A stretch of 17,089 bases of DNA, taken from NCBI GenBank assembly GCA_026419635.1, contig JANZZB010000015.1, positions 1 to 17,089 of the forward strand, written 5' to 3'. This DNA comes from Clostridiales bacterium (lineage in GTDB: Bacteria > Bacillota > Clostridia > Oscillospirales > Butyricicoccaceae). Made by a program: the position numbers and the translations under genes. Shown here piece after piece: positions 7,882 through 15,126 of the stretch (position 1 is the stretch's first letter; every line of letters starts with the position of its first letter). The notes below the pieces were generated by a model. The model was not told the DNA's origin. It did no database searches and saw only the letters and a program-made list of their open reading frames with translations.

Positions 7882-7909
7882 TTTTTACTTATTTATTTTA
7901 ATATAAAAC

Positions 7910-8173
7910 TTATTCGCTGAAATTTGATGCAATTAAATCGATAAGCGCAGAGACAGCCTCTAACTCGTCTGAGCCATCCGCTATAATATTGATTACCGTC
8001 CCTTTAGTAATGCCGAGAGATAATAAACCGAGAAGACTCTTGGCGTTTACCTTGCGTTCCTCTTTCTCCACAAGGATTGTACTCTTAAATTCATTCGCCT
8101 TTTGAATAAAAAATGTAGCAGGACGCGCATATAAGCCTACCTGGTTTTGTACCTGTATTTCTTTTGAGTACAT
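7910..8173 (-). CDS. HPr-family protein with Tyr in place of the active-site His15 (Crh-like)
   Basis: An 87-residue protein, the exact size and layout of HPr, the small phosphocarrier of the sugar phosphotransferase system. In true HPr, His15 of the GLHARPA motif takes phosphate from enzyme I. Here residue 15 is Tyr (GLYARPA, 13-19). The regulatory site is kept: Ser46 lies in NAKSLLGLLSLGI (43-55), where HPr kinase acts. Bacillus Crh similarly has Gln15 with Ser46 retained and serves only in regulation with CcpA. By analogy this protein probably regulates and does not carry phosphate to sugars; that is inference. The gene stands alone between its promoter and a terminator. The ribosome site AGGAG is about 11 nt from the ATG, longer than ideal. 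Confidence 0.93.
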   Translation of the reverse strand: MYSKEIQVQNQVGLYARPATFFIQKANEFKSTILVEKEERKVNAKSLLGLLSLGITKGTVINIIADGSDELEAVSALIDLIASNFSE

Positions 8174-8283
8174 AAAAACACCGTCTCCTATGCTTTAATC
8201 ATTATAATTAGAATATCAATAGCGATTCATTCCGTCAATATAATCTTTTCTTGATCTGATGCTGCCTACGGACAGTGTATTTA

Positions 8284-8312
8284 ATTATATTCTCTAACGT
8301 CACAATAATCAA
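8284..8312 (-). promoter_or_regulatory. Sigma-A type promoter of the HPr-like gene
   Basis: The -35 TTGATT (8312-8307) and a perfect -10 TATAAT (8289-8284) are separated by 17 bp. It points toward the HPr-like gene and would give a leader of about 100 nt. The rest of the 252-bp gap after mutS2 holds a short weak hairpin near 8351-8367 and nothing else I recognise. Confidence 0.7.
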
Positions 8313-8425
8313 GAACAAAAATGACAAAAATCGTGTAAAAGTTCGATATTTCTGCATCATTTGCAGATATGATAAAACAAACCGTTCCAAAGGATGAATA
8401 ATTTGTTTTTTGAAATGCGGATATT

Positions 8426-10801
8426 TTAGATTTCAACAATCGTTACTCCGGTTTCACCTTCTCCGTAGCGGCCCAATCGAAATTGTTTTACCTGTCTATG
8501 TTTTTTTAAATGTTCCTGCACGGCAGACCGTAAAACACCGGTGCCTTTTCCATGAATAACCGTAACAGAGTGCAAACCCAGCAGTATTGCTCCGTCTATA
8601 AACTGATCCAGTTCCATAAGCGCCTCTTCCGCATTTTTACCGCGAAGGTCAAGTTCAGTCCGTACCTCTGCGGTTTTTGAAATTCTTGGTGCTCGGGAAG
8701 AGAGTTCCGTTTTTTTGGAAACTTCGGCATTTTCAAGAAGCCGAACCTCCGAAAGTTTAGCATTGATTTTCAAAATACCTGCCTGAAGTGTCAAATTGCC
8801 GCTGCTGTCCGGTGGCGTGAGCACAGTAGCCCGATTTCCGTATTGAACCAGTTCTACAACATCACCAGCGACAATTGGACGGCCAGGTGATGGCGTTTTC
8901 ATCCTCCGGCGTTCCCCGTCCGTTTTTTTCATTGCCGTATTTAATTTTCCCGCAAGCATTGCACGCGCTTCGCTTAAGTTGTCGTACGAACTTCCCGACG
9001 TCTTTTTTTTGCGAAGTTCGGATAATTCGTTATACGTTTCCTCTACTGCGTTTTTTGCATCTTCAATAAGCGTACTTGCTTCTTTTTTTGCCCGTTCTAA
9101 TAGTATTTGCGCTTCTTTTTCGGTTTCAATCAGTCTTTTTTTTCCATCTGCTTCATAAATTTCCGCGTTTTTCTTTAGTTCTTCGGTTTTTTGCCTGACT
9201 TTCTCCATCTTTTGGCGTTCGGATTCAAGTTGATTTAAAACTTCTTCAAATTTTGTGCTTTCTGTCCCGACATGCTCTTCCGCACGCGCAATGATATGTT
9301 CCGGAAGACCTAATCGCTTCGAAATGGCAAAGGCATTTGATTTGCCGGGAACACCGATTAAAAGTCTGTATGTCGGTCGAAGTGTTTCAACATTAAACTC
9401 GCAAGAAGCGTTTTCCACTCCATTTGTCGTCAATGCAAAACTTTTAATTTCGGCATAGTGAGTTGTGGCGGCTATTTTTGCCCCCTTTGCCCTTAAATGT
9501 TCAATAATCGAAATTGCCAGCGCCGCGCCTTCAATAGGATCGGTACCGGCACCCAATTCATCCATTAATACAAGTGAATTTCGTTCTGCTTCCTGCAAAA
9601 TACCGATAATATTCTTCATATGAGATGAAAAGGTGGACAATGACTGTTCAATAGACTGTTCATCACCGATGTCAGCGTAAATATGATCATATACCGCTAC
9701 GCTTGAACGGTCATCAACTGGAATGTGCAGCCCGCACTCAGTCATCAGGCTTAAAAGACCCAATGTTTTAAGACTAACTGTTTTGCCTCCGGTATTCGGG
9801 CCAGTAATAATAAGCGTATCAAACTCTCCGCCCAGACGAATATCAATCGGAACAGCCGTCTTTTTGTCGAGTAACGGGTGACGTGCGTTTCGAAGAACCG
9901 TCACGCCGTTTTGCGTAATTTGCGGTTCGTTTGCCTTCATTTTGTAAGAAAGCGATGCTTTTGCAAAAATCAGATCAAGGGAACAAAGCGCTCTGAAATC
10001 TTCCGAAATAATTTCGGCGTTCTCTGCGACTTCCGAGGAGAGGCTTAAGAGAATCCGTTCGATTTCTTTTTTTTCTTCCGCCGCAAGCAGTCGAAGCTTA
10101 TTGTTCAGTTCCACAACCGGCAAAGGTTCGATAAAAATTGTCGCACCAGAGGATGATACATCATGCACAAGTCCTGGAAACGCTGACTTGTGCTCTGCTT
10201 TTACAGGTACAACATAACGTTCCCCCCGCATTGTAACGATTGAATCCTGCAGTATTTTCTGATAACTTGGAGAACTGATTATTTTACTCAGCGTGTCTCG
10301 TATTTTCGCATTTGCAAGACGGATCTGTTTCCGGATTTCATAAAGCTCACCGCTCGCCTTGTCCGCCATCTCTTCTTCACTTATTATTGCAGATGCAATA
10401 CGTTCGGTTAAATGCCGATCGCCGTTTAATGCTGAAAAAAGAGGATCGAGCGACGTACGCTCATTTTTTTCCGACGCGTATCTTGAAACAGCGTCTGCCG
10501 TAAGTAAAAGTGCCGCAATATCCAAAAGTTCACGCATGTTTAAAATGCCGCCTGCCGCAGCCCTTTGTATGGCGTTTTGCATATTTCTAGTGCCCGAAAA
10601 AGAAGGACTGCCGTATCTTCCGACAAGTGCCTTTGCGTCACTGCATTCCATTAATCTGCTTTTTATAAAAGACATGTCCGATGTTGGCACCAGAGACAAG
10701 GCGCTTTCTTTTGCTTCAATGCTGGAAGCTTCCGCTGACAATAGTTCCAGTACAGCACCCAGCTCCAGCGTCTTGGTCGATTTTTCGGATAATTTATTCA
10801 T
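8426..10801 (-). CDS. mutS2: Endonuclease MutS2
   Basis: A MutS-family ATPase with a C-terminal nuclease domain. Family members act on recombination intermediates and, in Bacillus, on collided ribosomes. It has 791 residues, full length. The MutS core and clamp helices precede the ATPase, with Walker A GPNTGGKT at 334-341 and Walker B VLMDELGAGTDP at 411-422. A long coiled coil lies at about 510-610. The C-terminal Smr domain carries LDLRG at 717-721 and HGKGTG at 750-755. There is no N-terminal mismatch-recognition domain, which separates MutS2 from MutS1. Its ATG overlaps the recO stop by 4 nt, so the two repair genes are probably co-translated. No strong terminator follows before the HPr promoter. 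Confidence 0.98.
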   Translation of the reverse strand: MNKLSEKSTKTLELGAVLELLSAEASSIEAKESALSLVPTSDMSFIKSRLMECSDAKALVGRYGSPSFSGTRNMQNAIQRAAAGGILNMRELLDIAALLLTADAVSRYASEKNERTSLDPLFSALNGDRHLTERIASAIISEEEMADKASGELYEIRKQIRLANAKIRDTLSKIISSPSYQKILQDSIVTMRGERYVVPVKAEHKSAFPGLVHDVSSSGATIFIEPLPVVELNNKLRLLAAEEKKEIERILLSLSSEVAENAEIISEDFRALCSLDLIFAKASLSYKMKANEPQITQNGVTVLRNARHPLLDKKTAVPIDIRLGGEFDTLIITGPNTGGKTVSLKTLGLLSLMTECGLHIPVDDRSSVAVYDHIYADIGDEQSIEQSLSTFSSHMKNIIGILQEAERNSLVLMDELGAGTDPIEGAALAISIIEHLRAKGAKIAATTHYAEIKSFALTTNGVENASCEFNVETLRPTYRLLIGVPGKSNAFAISKRLGLPEHIIARAEEHVGTESTKFEEVLNQLESERQKMEKVRQKTEELKKNAEIYEADGKKRLIETEKEAQILLERAKKEASTLIEDAKNAVEETYNELSELRKKKTSGSSYDNLSEARAMLAGKLNTAMKKTDGERRRMKTPSPGRPIVAGDVVELVQYGNRATVLTPPDSSGNLTLQAGILKINAKLSEVRLLENAEVSKKTELSSRAPRISKTAEVRTELDLRGKNAEEALMELDQFIDGAILLGLHSVTVIHGKGTGVLRSAVQEHLKKHRQVKQFRLGRYGEGETGVTIVEI

Positions 10802-11574
10802 TTCTGCGTATCACCCAAATAAGTATTTTGCATCATCAGTTTGTTATAAAACGAAAGCGTTGAAAAATCATGTTCCAGCTGTGCTTTTACATATGCTTCG
10901 CAAATATCATAAAACCTGCCGAGAGGTTCGGCACTGATCTTAAATGAAAATATTTTTTTTAAGTCAGATGTTAGCACATAACGCAACGCCGCAAGTGTCG
11001 CTTCCGGCACAGGCAGACTTATGCCCCCATCAATTCCGCTGTGACACTTGGAGCAGTGCAACATTCCGTTATTCAAGTTCAGCATGGGATTTCGGGCATA
11101 TTTTTTACAAACCCCACAATTCGATAAATGCGGTTCAAAGCCCGAAAGTGCCATCAATCTGAGCTCAAATGTCGGTTTGACGATCTGTTCAGGTATTTTT
11201 AGTTTTGCAAGCACATACAGTGCGTTTAAGGTAAGCCGAAGCATCTCTTCGGTCGGTACGTCGCTGTCCCCGACCATGTTAAGCAGTTCCATAAAATAAG
11301 ATGCCAGGGATAAAGCTGTAATTTCATGAGACAATTCAAAAAACTGTTCCGATGGTTCTGCTGAATCAAGCTTTAAATAGCCTCTGCTTTCAAAAAAAGT
11401 AAAGCTCCCATAAGAAAAAAGCTGGGTTGCAGCCAATATTCTCGATGTTTTACCGCGCGCACCCGGAGCGAGCGCCTTTAGCTTTCCGTGATTTTTCGTT
11501 AAAATAACAAGGATTTTGTCCGATTCCTTAATATTAACGTTTTTTATAACGATACCATCGTCCGTAAAATGCAT
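10798..11574 (-). CDS. recO: DNA repair protein RecO
   Basis: Helps load RecA on SSB-coated single strands in the RecFOR pathway. It has 258 residues, normal size. The N-terminal OB-fold starts with TDDGIVIKN, typical of the family. The middle is helical. A four-cysteine zinc site is visible as C153-x2-C156 and C174-x2-C177. GGAGG lies 4 nt before the ATG at 11574. The gene follows era and yqzL, as in Bacillus, but with a repeat element in the gap. The stop codon overlaps the mutS2 start. Confidence 0.96.
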   Translation of the reverse strand: MHFTDDGIVIKNVNIKESDKILVILTKNHGKLKALAPGARGKTSRILAATQLFSYGSFTFFESRGYLKLDSAEPSEQFFELSHEITALSLASYFMELLNMVGDSDVPTEEMLRLTLNALYVLAKLKIPEQIVKPTFELRLMALSGFEPHLSNCGVCKKYARNPMLNLNNGMLHCSKCHSGIDGGISLPVPEATLAALRYVLTSDLKKIFSFKISAEPLGRFYDICEAYVKAQLEHDFSTLSFYNKLMMQNTYLGDTQK

Positions 11575-11592
11575 TGAGCCTCCAAATTATGT

Positions 11593-11629
11593 AAGCCGCC
11601 CCGTCGGCTTTATCTTTCGGGGAGCCCGG
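11593..11629 (-). other. recO leader with competing short helices
   Basis: On the minus strand, about 20 nt before the recO start, AAGCCG (11610-11605) can pair with CGGCTT (11598-11593). The loop CGGGG (11603-11599) could pair instead with CCCCG (11622-11618). CCCCG can also fold back on the CGGG just 5' of it. These pairings cannot all form at once. The site ends close to the GGAGG ribosome site, so folding might tune translation. I cannot match it to a known riboswitch. Confidence 0.3.
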
Positions 11630-11707
11630 ATATAGATCCAACTTTTCTTTTGGAATGTTTGTTTTCTTTCATGCAAATTATAATATTTAGGGAATAATAA
11701 ATGCACC

Positions 11708-11778
11708 TTAAGGCGAGGAGAGTTGAACCCGTATTTAATAAGGCTGCGGCGAGTTGGTTTCAACTCTCCTCGCCTTAA
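11708..11778 (-). repeat. Short copy of a dispersed inverted-repeat element (71 bp)
   Basis: Two perfectly complementary 20-bp arms (11708-11727 and 11759-11778, reading TTAAGGCGAGGAGAGTTGAA) enclose 31 bp. Read on the minus strand, its first 47 nt (11777 down to 11731) match the plus-strand start of the larger element at 16822-16868 at about 37 positions without gaps. It looks like an internally shortened copy in opposite orientation. It starts 2 bp after the yqzL stop codon and could also block transcription toward recO. The rest of the yqzL-recO gap is AT-rich and has an isolated TATAAT (11682-11677) without a good -35. Confidence 0.75.
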
Positions 11779-11780
11779 CG

Positions 11781-11930
11781 TCAAACATAGATATCTAAAT
11801 GGTTGCCCTTCATCTTTTTGTCTTTTTCATGATCTTGCATCAGATTATTCATTTTGGAGTATATCATATATGCTTCCGGCAGTCCCGTTTTCATAAAAAG
11901 TTCGAAGAAAGGATTTCTGTTCCGATTCAT
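11781..11930 (-). CDS. yqzL: YqzL-like small protein
   Basis: A 49-residue protein beginning MNRNRNPFFELFMKTG. AAGGAG lies 8 nt upstream of the ATG, a strong ribosome site. In Bacillus subtilis the small uncharacterised gene yqzL lies between era and recO, exactly as here. The pattern of an aromatic residue, F, then TG-x(3)-AY-x-(I/L)-Y (here TGLPEAYMIYSKM at 15-27) matches what I remember of that family. The C-terminal half is highly charged (KDKKMKGN). Function is unknown in the family. The repeat element begins 2 bp after its stop codon. Confidence 0.75.
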   Translation of the reverse strand: MNRNRNPFFELFMKTGLPEAYMIYSKMNNLMQDHEKDKKMKGNHLDIYV

Positions 11931-11973
11931 AAATAGCACTCCTTGACCTCATTTTATAGAGTAAGCATATGTC

Positions 11974-11987
11974 AAATAGCGCTATTT
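11974..11987. promoter_or_regulatory. 14-bp perfect palindrome between era and yqzL
   Basis: AAATAGCGCTATTT is self-complementary and sits in the 87-bp gap after the era stop codon. On the minus strand it overlaps a TTGACA (11975-11970), but no -10 element is found at 16-18 bp. It could be an operator, part of an unrecognised promoter, or chance in AT-rich DNA. Confidence 0.25.
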
Positions 11988-12017
11988 ATTCTGTCCAAAT
12001 ATAGGAGCTGTTGTTAT

Positions 12018-12911
12018 CTATTCTTCATGATAGCCAAAATTTCTCATCAATGACGAATTATTTTTCCAACCCTCTTTGACTTTGACCCAAAGTTCAAGAA
12101 ATACCTTAGTGCCTAAAAAACGCTCCATGTCCTGCCTTGCAAATTCACCAATCTTTTTAAGCATTGTTCCTTTTTTCCCTATGATAATTCCTTTGTGACT
12201 GTCTCGTTCACAAAAAATGGTAGCGCCGACGTCAACAATTCCATTTTCGCGTTCTGAAAATGATGTAATTTCAACTGCCGTTCCGTGTGGCACTTCCTGA
12301 TCCAAAAGCCGTAACAACTTTTCTCGAACAATTTCAGCAAGTAACATTTTTTCCGGCTGGTCAGAAATCATTCCATCCGGAAACAGTTGCGGTCCTTCCG
12401 TTGCAAATTTCTCGATTTCATTCAAAAGCTCTTCAAGGCCGTCTTCGTTTTTTGCTGAGATCGGAACAATTGTAGCAAAGGGATATGCTCTGCTGTAAAG
12501 TGCAATGACAGGAAAGAGATCTTCTTTTTTTACCGTATCGATTTTATTGATAACCAAAATGGCAGGCATATTGTTTTCCCGAAGCGTTTTTAGGAGCGCC
12601 TCCTCCGCGCCGTTGATACGTTCAACCGGTTCCACTACCATAACGGCAACATCAACCGAAGAAACAGTGCTGTGTACAACTTTCACCATATAATCCCCAA
12701 GCAAGCTGTTTGCCTTATGCATCCCCGGTGTATCCAAAAGCACAAACTGACACGCGTCACGGTTTACAATCCCGGTGATTCTGGTTCTGGTCGTCTGCGC
12801 TTTCTTTGAAACAATAGCTACTTTTTCGCCGACAAGGGCGTTTGTCAGTGTAGATTTTCCAACATTCGGGCGCCCAACTACAGACACCATTACGGCTTTG
12901 GTTATTTTCAT
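12018..12911 (-). CDS. era: GTPase Era
   Basis: An essential GTPase that binds the 3' end of 16S rRNA and aids assembly of the 30S subunit. It has 297 residues, standard size. The G domain has G1 GRPNVGKS at 13-20, G3 DTPG at 60-63, G4 NKID at 123-126 and G5 SAK at 153-155. The effector region contains QTTRTRITGI (39-48). A C-terminal KH domain carries GIIIGKKG at 242-249. AGGGAG lies 7 nt before the ATG, which directly abuts the dgkA stop codon, so translation is probably coupled. In Bacillus cdd lies between dgkA and era; it is absent here. Confidence 0.98.
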   Translation of the reverse strand: MKITKAVMVSVVGRPNVGKSTLTNALVGEKVAIVSKKAQTTRTRITGIVNRDACQFVLLDTPGMHKANSLLGDYMVKVVHSTVSSVDVAVMVVEPVERINGAEEALLKTLRENNMPAILVINKIDTVKKEDLFPVIALYSRAYPFATIVPISAKNEDGLEELLNEIEKFATEGPQLFPDGMISDQPEKMLLAEIVREKLLRLLDQEVPHGTAVEITSFSERENGIVDVGATIFCERDSHKGIIIGKKGTMLKKIGEFARQDMERFLGTKVFLELWVKVKEGWKNNSSLMRNFGYHEE

Positions 12912-13367
12912 TTATTTTCTCCCTTTAATCAAAATAAATAAGAATGCTGCCGGTATAAAAAGCAGAAATGTATAGCCGCCCGGCTGACTAAAGAACAATG
13001 CAATCGAACGAAGTACTTGCGGTCTCAGAAATAGTATACCTCCGATTAGTGCCGCAAAAACAGCTGAAATCAGCACAGCACCTGCCGCAATGTCCTTGAT
13101 TGCTTTTATTTTAAGGTTATATTGGTCGCCGCGAAGGTCGCAGATACTTTCGACCGCCGTATTGAACAATTCAGCAGACATAACAGAAGCAAAGCATAAA
13201 AAAAGCAGTGCGAATTCCAAAGCCGTGAAGTTTGCAATTTTCGCCAGTCCCGCCACAAAGAATGTGGCGCAAAGATGTATTCTAAAATTACGTTCAGTTC
13301 TGATACAAAGGGAAATCCCTCTTGCGGCGCAAATAAAACTTTGTCTCAGCTTTCTTATTTTGCCCAT
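12912..13367 (-). CDS. dgkA: Undecaprenol/diacylglycerol kinase family protein
   Basis: A small integral membrane kinase of the DgkA family. In Gram-positive bacteria these mainly phosphorylate undecaprenol, replenishing the lipid carrier for peptidoglycan precursors. From the ATG at 13367 (GGAG 5 nt upstream) it has 151 residues. Family motifs are present: ERNFRIHL (25-32), ELFNTAVE (66-73) and KDIAAGAVL (91-99). Hydrophobic segments lie near 33-67, 96-116 and 132-147; the last extends beyond the usual three-helix core. A longer reading from 13418 would add 17 residues that do not fit the family. It lies between ybeY and era, with its stop adjoining the era start. Confidence 0.94.
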   Translation of the reverse strand: MGKIRKLRQSFICAARGISLCIRTERNFRIHLCATFFVAGLAKIANFTALEFALLFLCFASVMSAELFNTAVESICDLRGDQYNLKIKAIKDIAAGAVLISAVFAALIGGILFLRPQVLRSIALFFSQPGGYTFLLFIPAAFLFILIKGRK

Positions 13368-13424
13368 AAAAACTCCATCTGCACATTTGGCATTAAAAAA
13401 TCGGAACAGACAAATCAATTAAAC

Positions 13425-13442
13425 AAAAAACCAGTGACTGGT
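13425..13442 (-). terminator. Weak hairpin with T-run between ybeY and dgkA
   Basis: On the minus strand ACCAG pairs with CTGGT (13442-13430) around a 3-nt loop, followed by six T residues with the first in the stem. The 5-bp stem is short. If it works at all it is probably a partial terminator that lowers expression of dgkA and era. Confidence 0.3.
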
Positions 13443-13456
13443 ATCACCCTGTTAAT

Positions 13457-13516
13457 CTATGTTTTAATCCGTCTCCAGTGTGACAACCACGCATAGAGCT
13501 TACGGATAAAAGACAT
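13457..13516 (-). CDS. Possible 19-residue basic amphipathic peptide
   Basis: A short reading frame (MSFIRKLYAWLSHWRRIKT) starts 6 nt after the ybeY stop codon, with AAGG 9 nt before the ATG. The peptide has two Trp, one Tyr and six Lys or Arg residues, and could form a membrane-binding amphipathic helix. It ends just before a weak terminator-like hairpin. I do not recognise a family, and a frame this short can arise by chance. Confidence 0.3.
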   Translation of the reverse strand: MSFIRKLYAWLSHWRRIKT

Positions 13517-13522
13517 CCTTTC

Positions 13523-14017
13523 TTACCTTAATAAACCGAAAGCTTTAAGTACACTCTCTTCGTGCTGCCTCATAGTAGCTTTATCTTTGTCTCCTCGTTC
13601 ATGATCATACCCCAAAAGATGAAGCATTGAATGAACAGTCAAATAGCCGCATTCGCGCAAAAAAGTGTGCCCGTATTCTTCAGCTTGCGCCCTTGCACGC
13701 TCTACAGAAAGCACAATATCACCGAGCATAACAACCCCATCCATTTTATAAACCGCATCTATATCTTCGACTGGTTCGCCATTGAAAAATTCATACATAG
13801 GAAATGACAGCACATCCGTCGCTTTATCCATGTTCCGAAATTCCCTGTTTAACTCTCGAATTCCAAGATCGTCCGTCAGCGATACGGAAACTTCGCAGGG
13901 ATATAAAAACGCCTCTGTAACAAGCGTTTTTTTGATGCAATCCCTGATTGCTTTTTCTTCCTGCTTGTCCATAAGCAGTCCTCGTTTTTTACGTATAATC
14001 GTTATTTTAACATTCAT
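13523..14017 (-). CDS. ybeY: Endoribonuclease YbeY (16S rRNA maturation)
   Basis: A zinc-dependent endoribonuclease that matures the 3' end of 16S rRNA and takes part in ribosome quality control. The 164-residue protein has TDVLSFP at 67-73 and the metal-binding motif HSMLHLLGYDHE with His129, His133 and His139. I chose the ATG at 14017 because GGAG lies 6 nt upstream; a TTG four codons earlier overlaps that ribosome site. In Bacillus the HD-domain gene yqfF (pgpH) lies between phoH and ybeY. Here the 103-bp gap holds no gene. Confidence 0.97.
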   Translation of the reverse strand: MNVKITIIRKKRGLLMDKQEEKAIRDCIKKTLVTEAFLYPCEVSVSLTDDLGIRELNREFRNMDKATDVLSFPMYEFFNGEPVEDIDAVYKMDGVVMLGDIVLSVERARAQAEEYGHTFLRECGYLTVHSMLHLLGYDHERGDKDKATMRQHEESVLKAFGLLR

Positions 14018-14120
14018 ATAAAACTCCAAAAGCCAACAGCCTGAAAAAAAGTTTATTTAGCCAGATACATACCATTTAGCACAGCAGCTATCCCGATCTT
14101 TACGAAATGAAAAAGGGTAG

Positions 14121-15113
14121 TTAAGATTTGGGATCCTTACGCCTAAACTTTTTCTTTTCAAAGCCGTTTTCATATTTTTCATATGCCTTAATAATCCTCT
14201 GTACCAACTCATGACGGACAACGTCGCGATCGGTTAAAATACATTGAGCAACACCGTCAATATTTTTTAATATTTTCATTGCTTCTTTTAACCCGCTTTT
14301 TTTTGTTCCGGGAAGATCAATCTGCGTTACATCTCCCGTCACAACCGCTTTTGAATTAAAGCCGATTCTGGTAAGAAACATTTTCATCTGCTCGGGAGTC
14401 GTGTTCTGTGCTTCATCAAGGATGATAAAAGAATCATCAAGTGTCCTTCCTCGCATATAAGCGAGTGGTGCAACTTCAATATTGCCTCTTTCAAGATAGC
14501 GTTGATAGCTTTCCGTTCCTAGCATGTCAAACAGTGCATCATAAAGCGGACGCAAATATGGGTCTACTTTATTCTGTAAGTCTCCGGGCAAAAATCCGAG
14601 TTTTTCCCCCGCCTCAACGGCAGGTCTGGTCAATATAATTCGATTGACCTTTTTGTCTCGAAATGCAGTAACGGCACAGGCAACAGCAAGATATGTTTTT
14701 CCGGTGCCTGCAGGCCCAATGCCCAGAGTAACGGTGTTTTTAGAAATTGCTTCAACGTACTTTTTCTGCCCAAGAGTTTTTGCTTTGACCGGTTTACCCT
14801 TTGCGGTAATGCACACAATATCATGCACAAGTTCCCCGACTTTTTCCTCCTGTCCTTCGTTAACAAGCGAAACAACATATTGTACATTCTGTACACTAAT
14901 AGGTTCGCCTTTGGAGGATAGAACCAAAAGTGCCTCAACCGCCTTTGTTGCCTTCATCACGTTTTCCGGTTCCCCGGATACTTTCAGCTCCGTATCGCGG
15001 TTTACAACGGTTACATCAAATTCCCGCTCAAGGACTTTAATATTTTCATCAAAAGAGCCAAATAGATTAATTATCTGCTCCATTCTCTCGACATTAATTG
15101 TCTGCTGAAGCAT
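14121..15113 (-). CDS. phoH: PhoH-like ATPase
   Basis: A 330-residue cytoplasmic P-loop NTPase of the PhoH/PhoL family, often encoded beside ybeY and thought to assist RNA metabolism. An N-terminal region of about 110 residues includes a KH-like segment near 20-65. The ATPase domain has Walker A GPAGTGKT at 133-140 and Walker B FIILDEAQN. TRPAVEAGEKLGFLPGD and VVTGDVTQIDLP are also typical blocks. The C-terminus is short and very basic (FEKKKFRRKDPKS). GAAGG lies 6 nt before the ATG, and the gene starts 13 bp after yqfD. The name phoH is historic; phosphate control is not implied. Confidence 0.96.
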   Translation of the reverse strand: MLQQTINVERMEQIINLFGSFDENIKVLEREFDVTVVNRDTELKVSGEPENVMKATKAVEALLVLSSKGEPISVQNVQYVVSLVNEGQEEKVGELVHDIVCITAKGKPVKAKTLGQKKYVEAISKNTVTLGIGPAGTGKTYLAVACAVTAFRDKKVNRIILTRPAVEAGEKLGFLPGDLQNKVDPYLRPLYDALFDMLGTESYQRYLERGNIEVAPLAYMRGRTLDDSFIILDEAQNTTPEQMKMFLTRIGFNSKAVVTGDVTQIDLPGTKKSGLKEAMKILKNIDGVAQCILTDRDVVRHELVQRIIKAYEKYENGFEKKKFRRKDPKS

Positions 15114-15126
15114 TGTGCACCTTCTT

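Noticed and set aside
8351..8367. Hairpin TCTGCA/TGCAGA after mutS2 as a terminator
   Set aside because: The stem is only 6 bp and no T-run follows on the minus strand.
11587..11784. Minus-strand 65-codon frame between yqzL and recO
   Set aside because: It is made of the inverted-repeat element and the AT-rich recO leader, and has no recognisable domain.
14045..14110. Short hydrophobic frame between phoH and ybeY (LFHFVKIGIAAVLNGMYLAK)
   Set aside because: There is no suitable start codon with a ribosome site; only a late GTG or ATG giving fewer than 10 residues.
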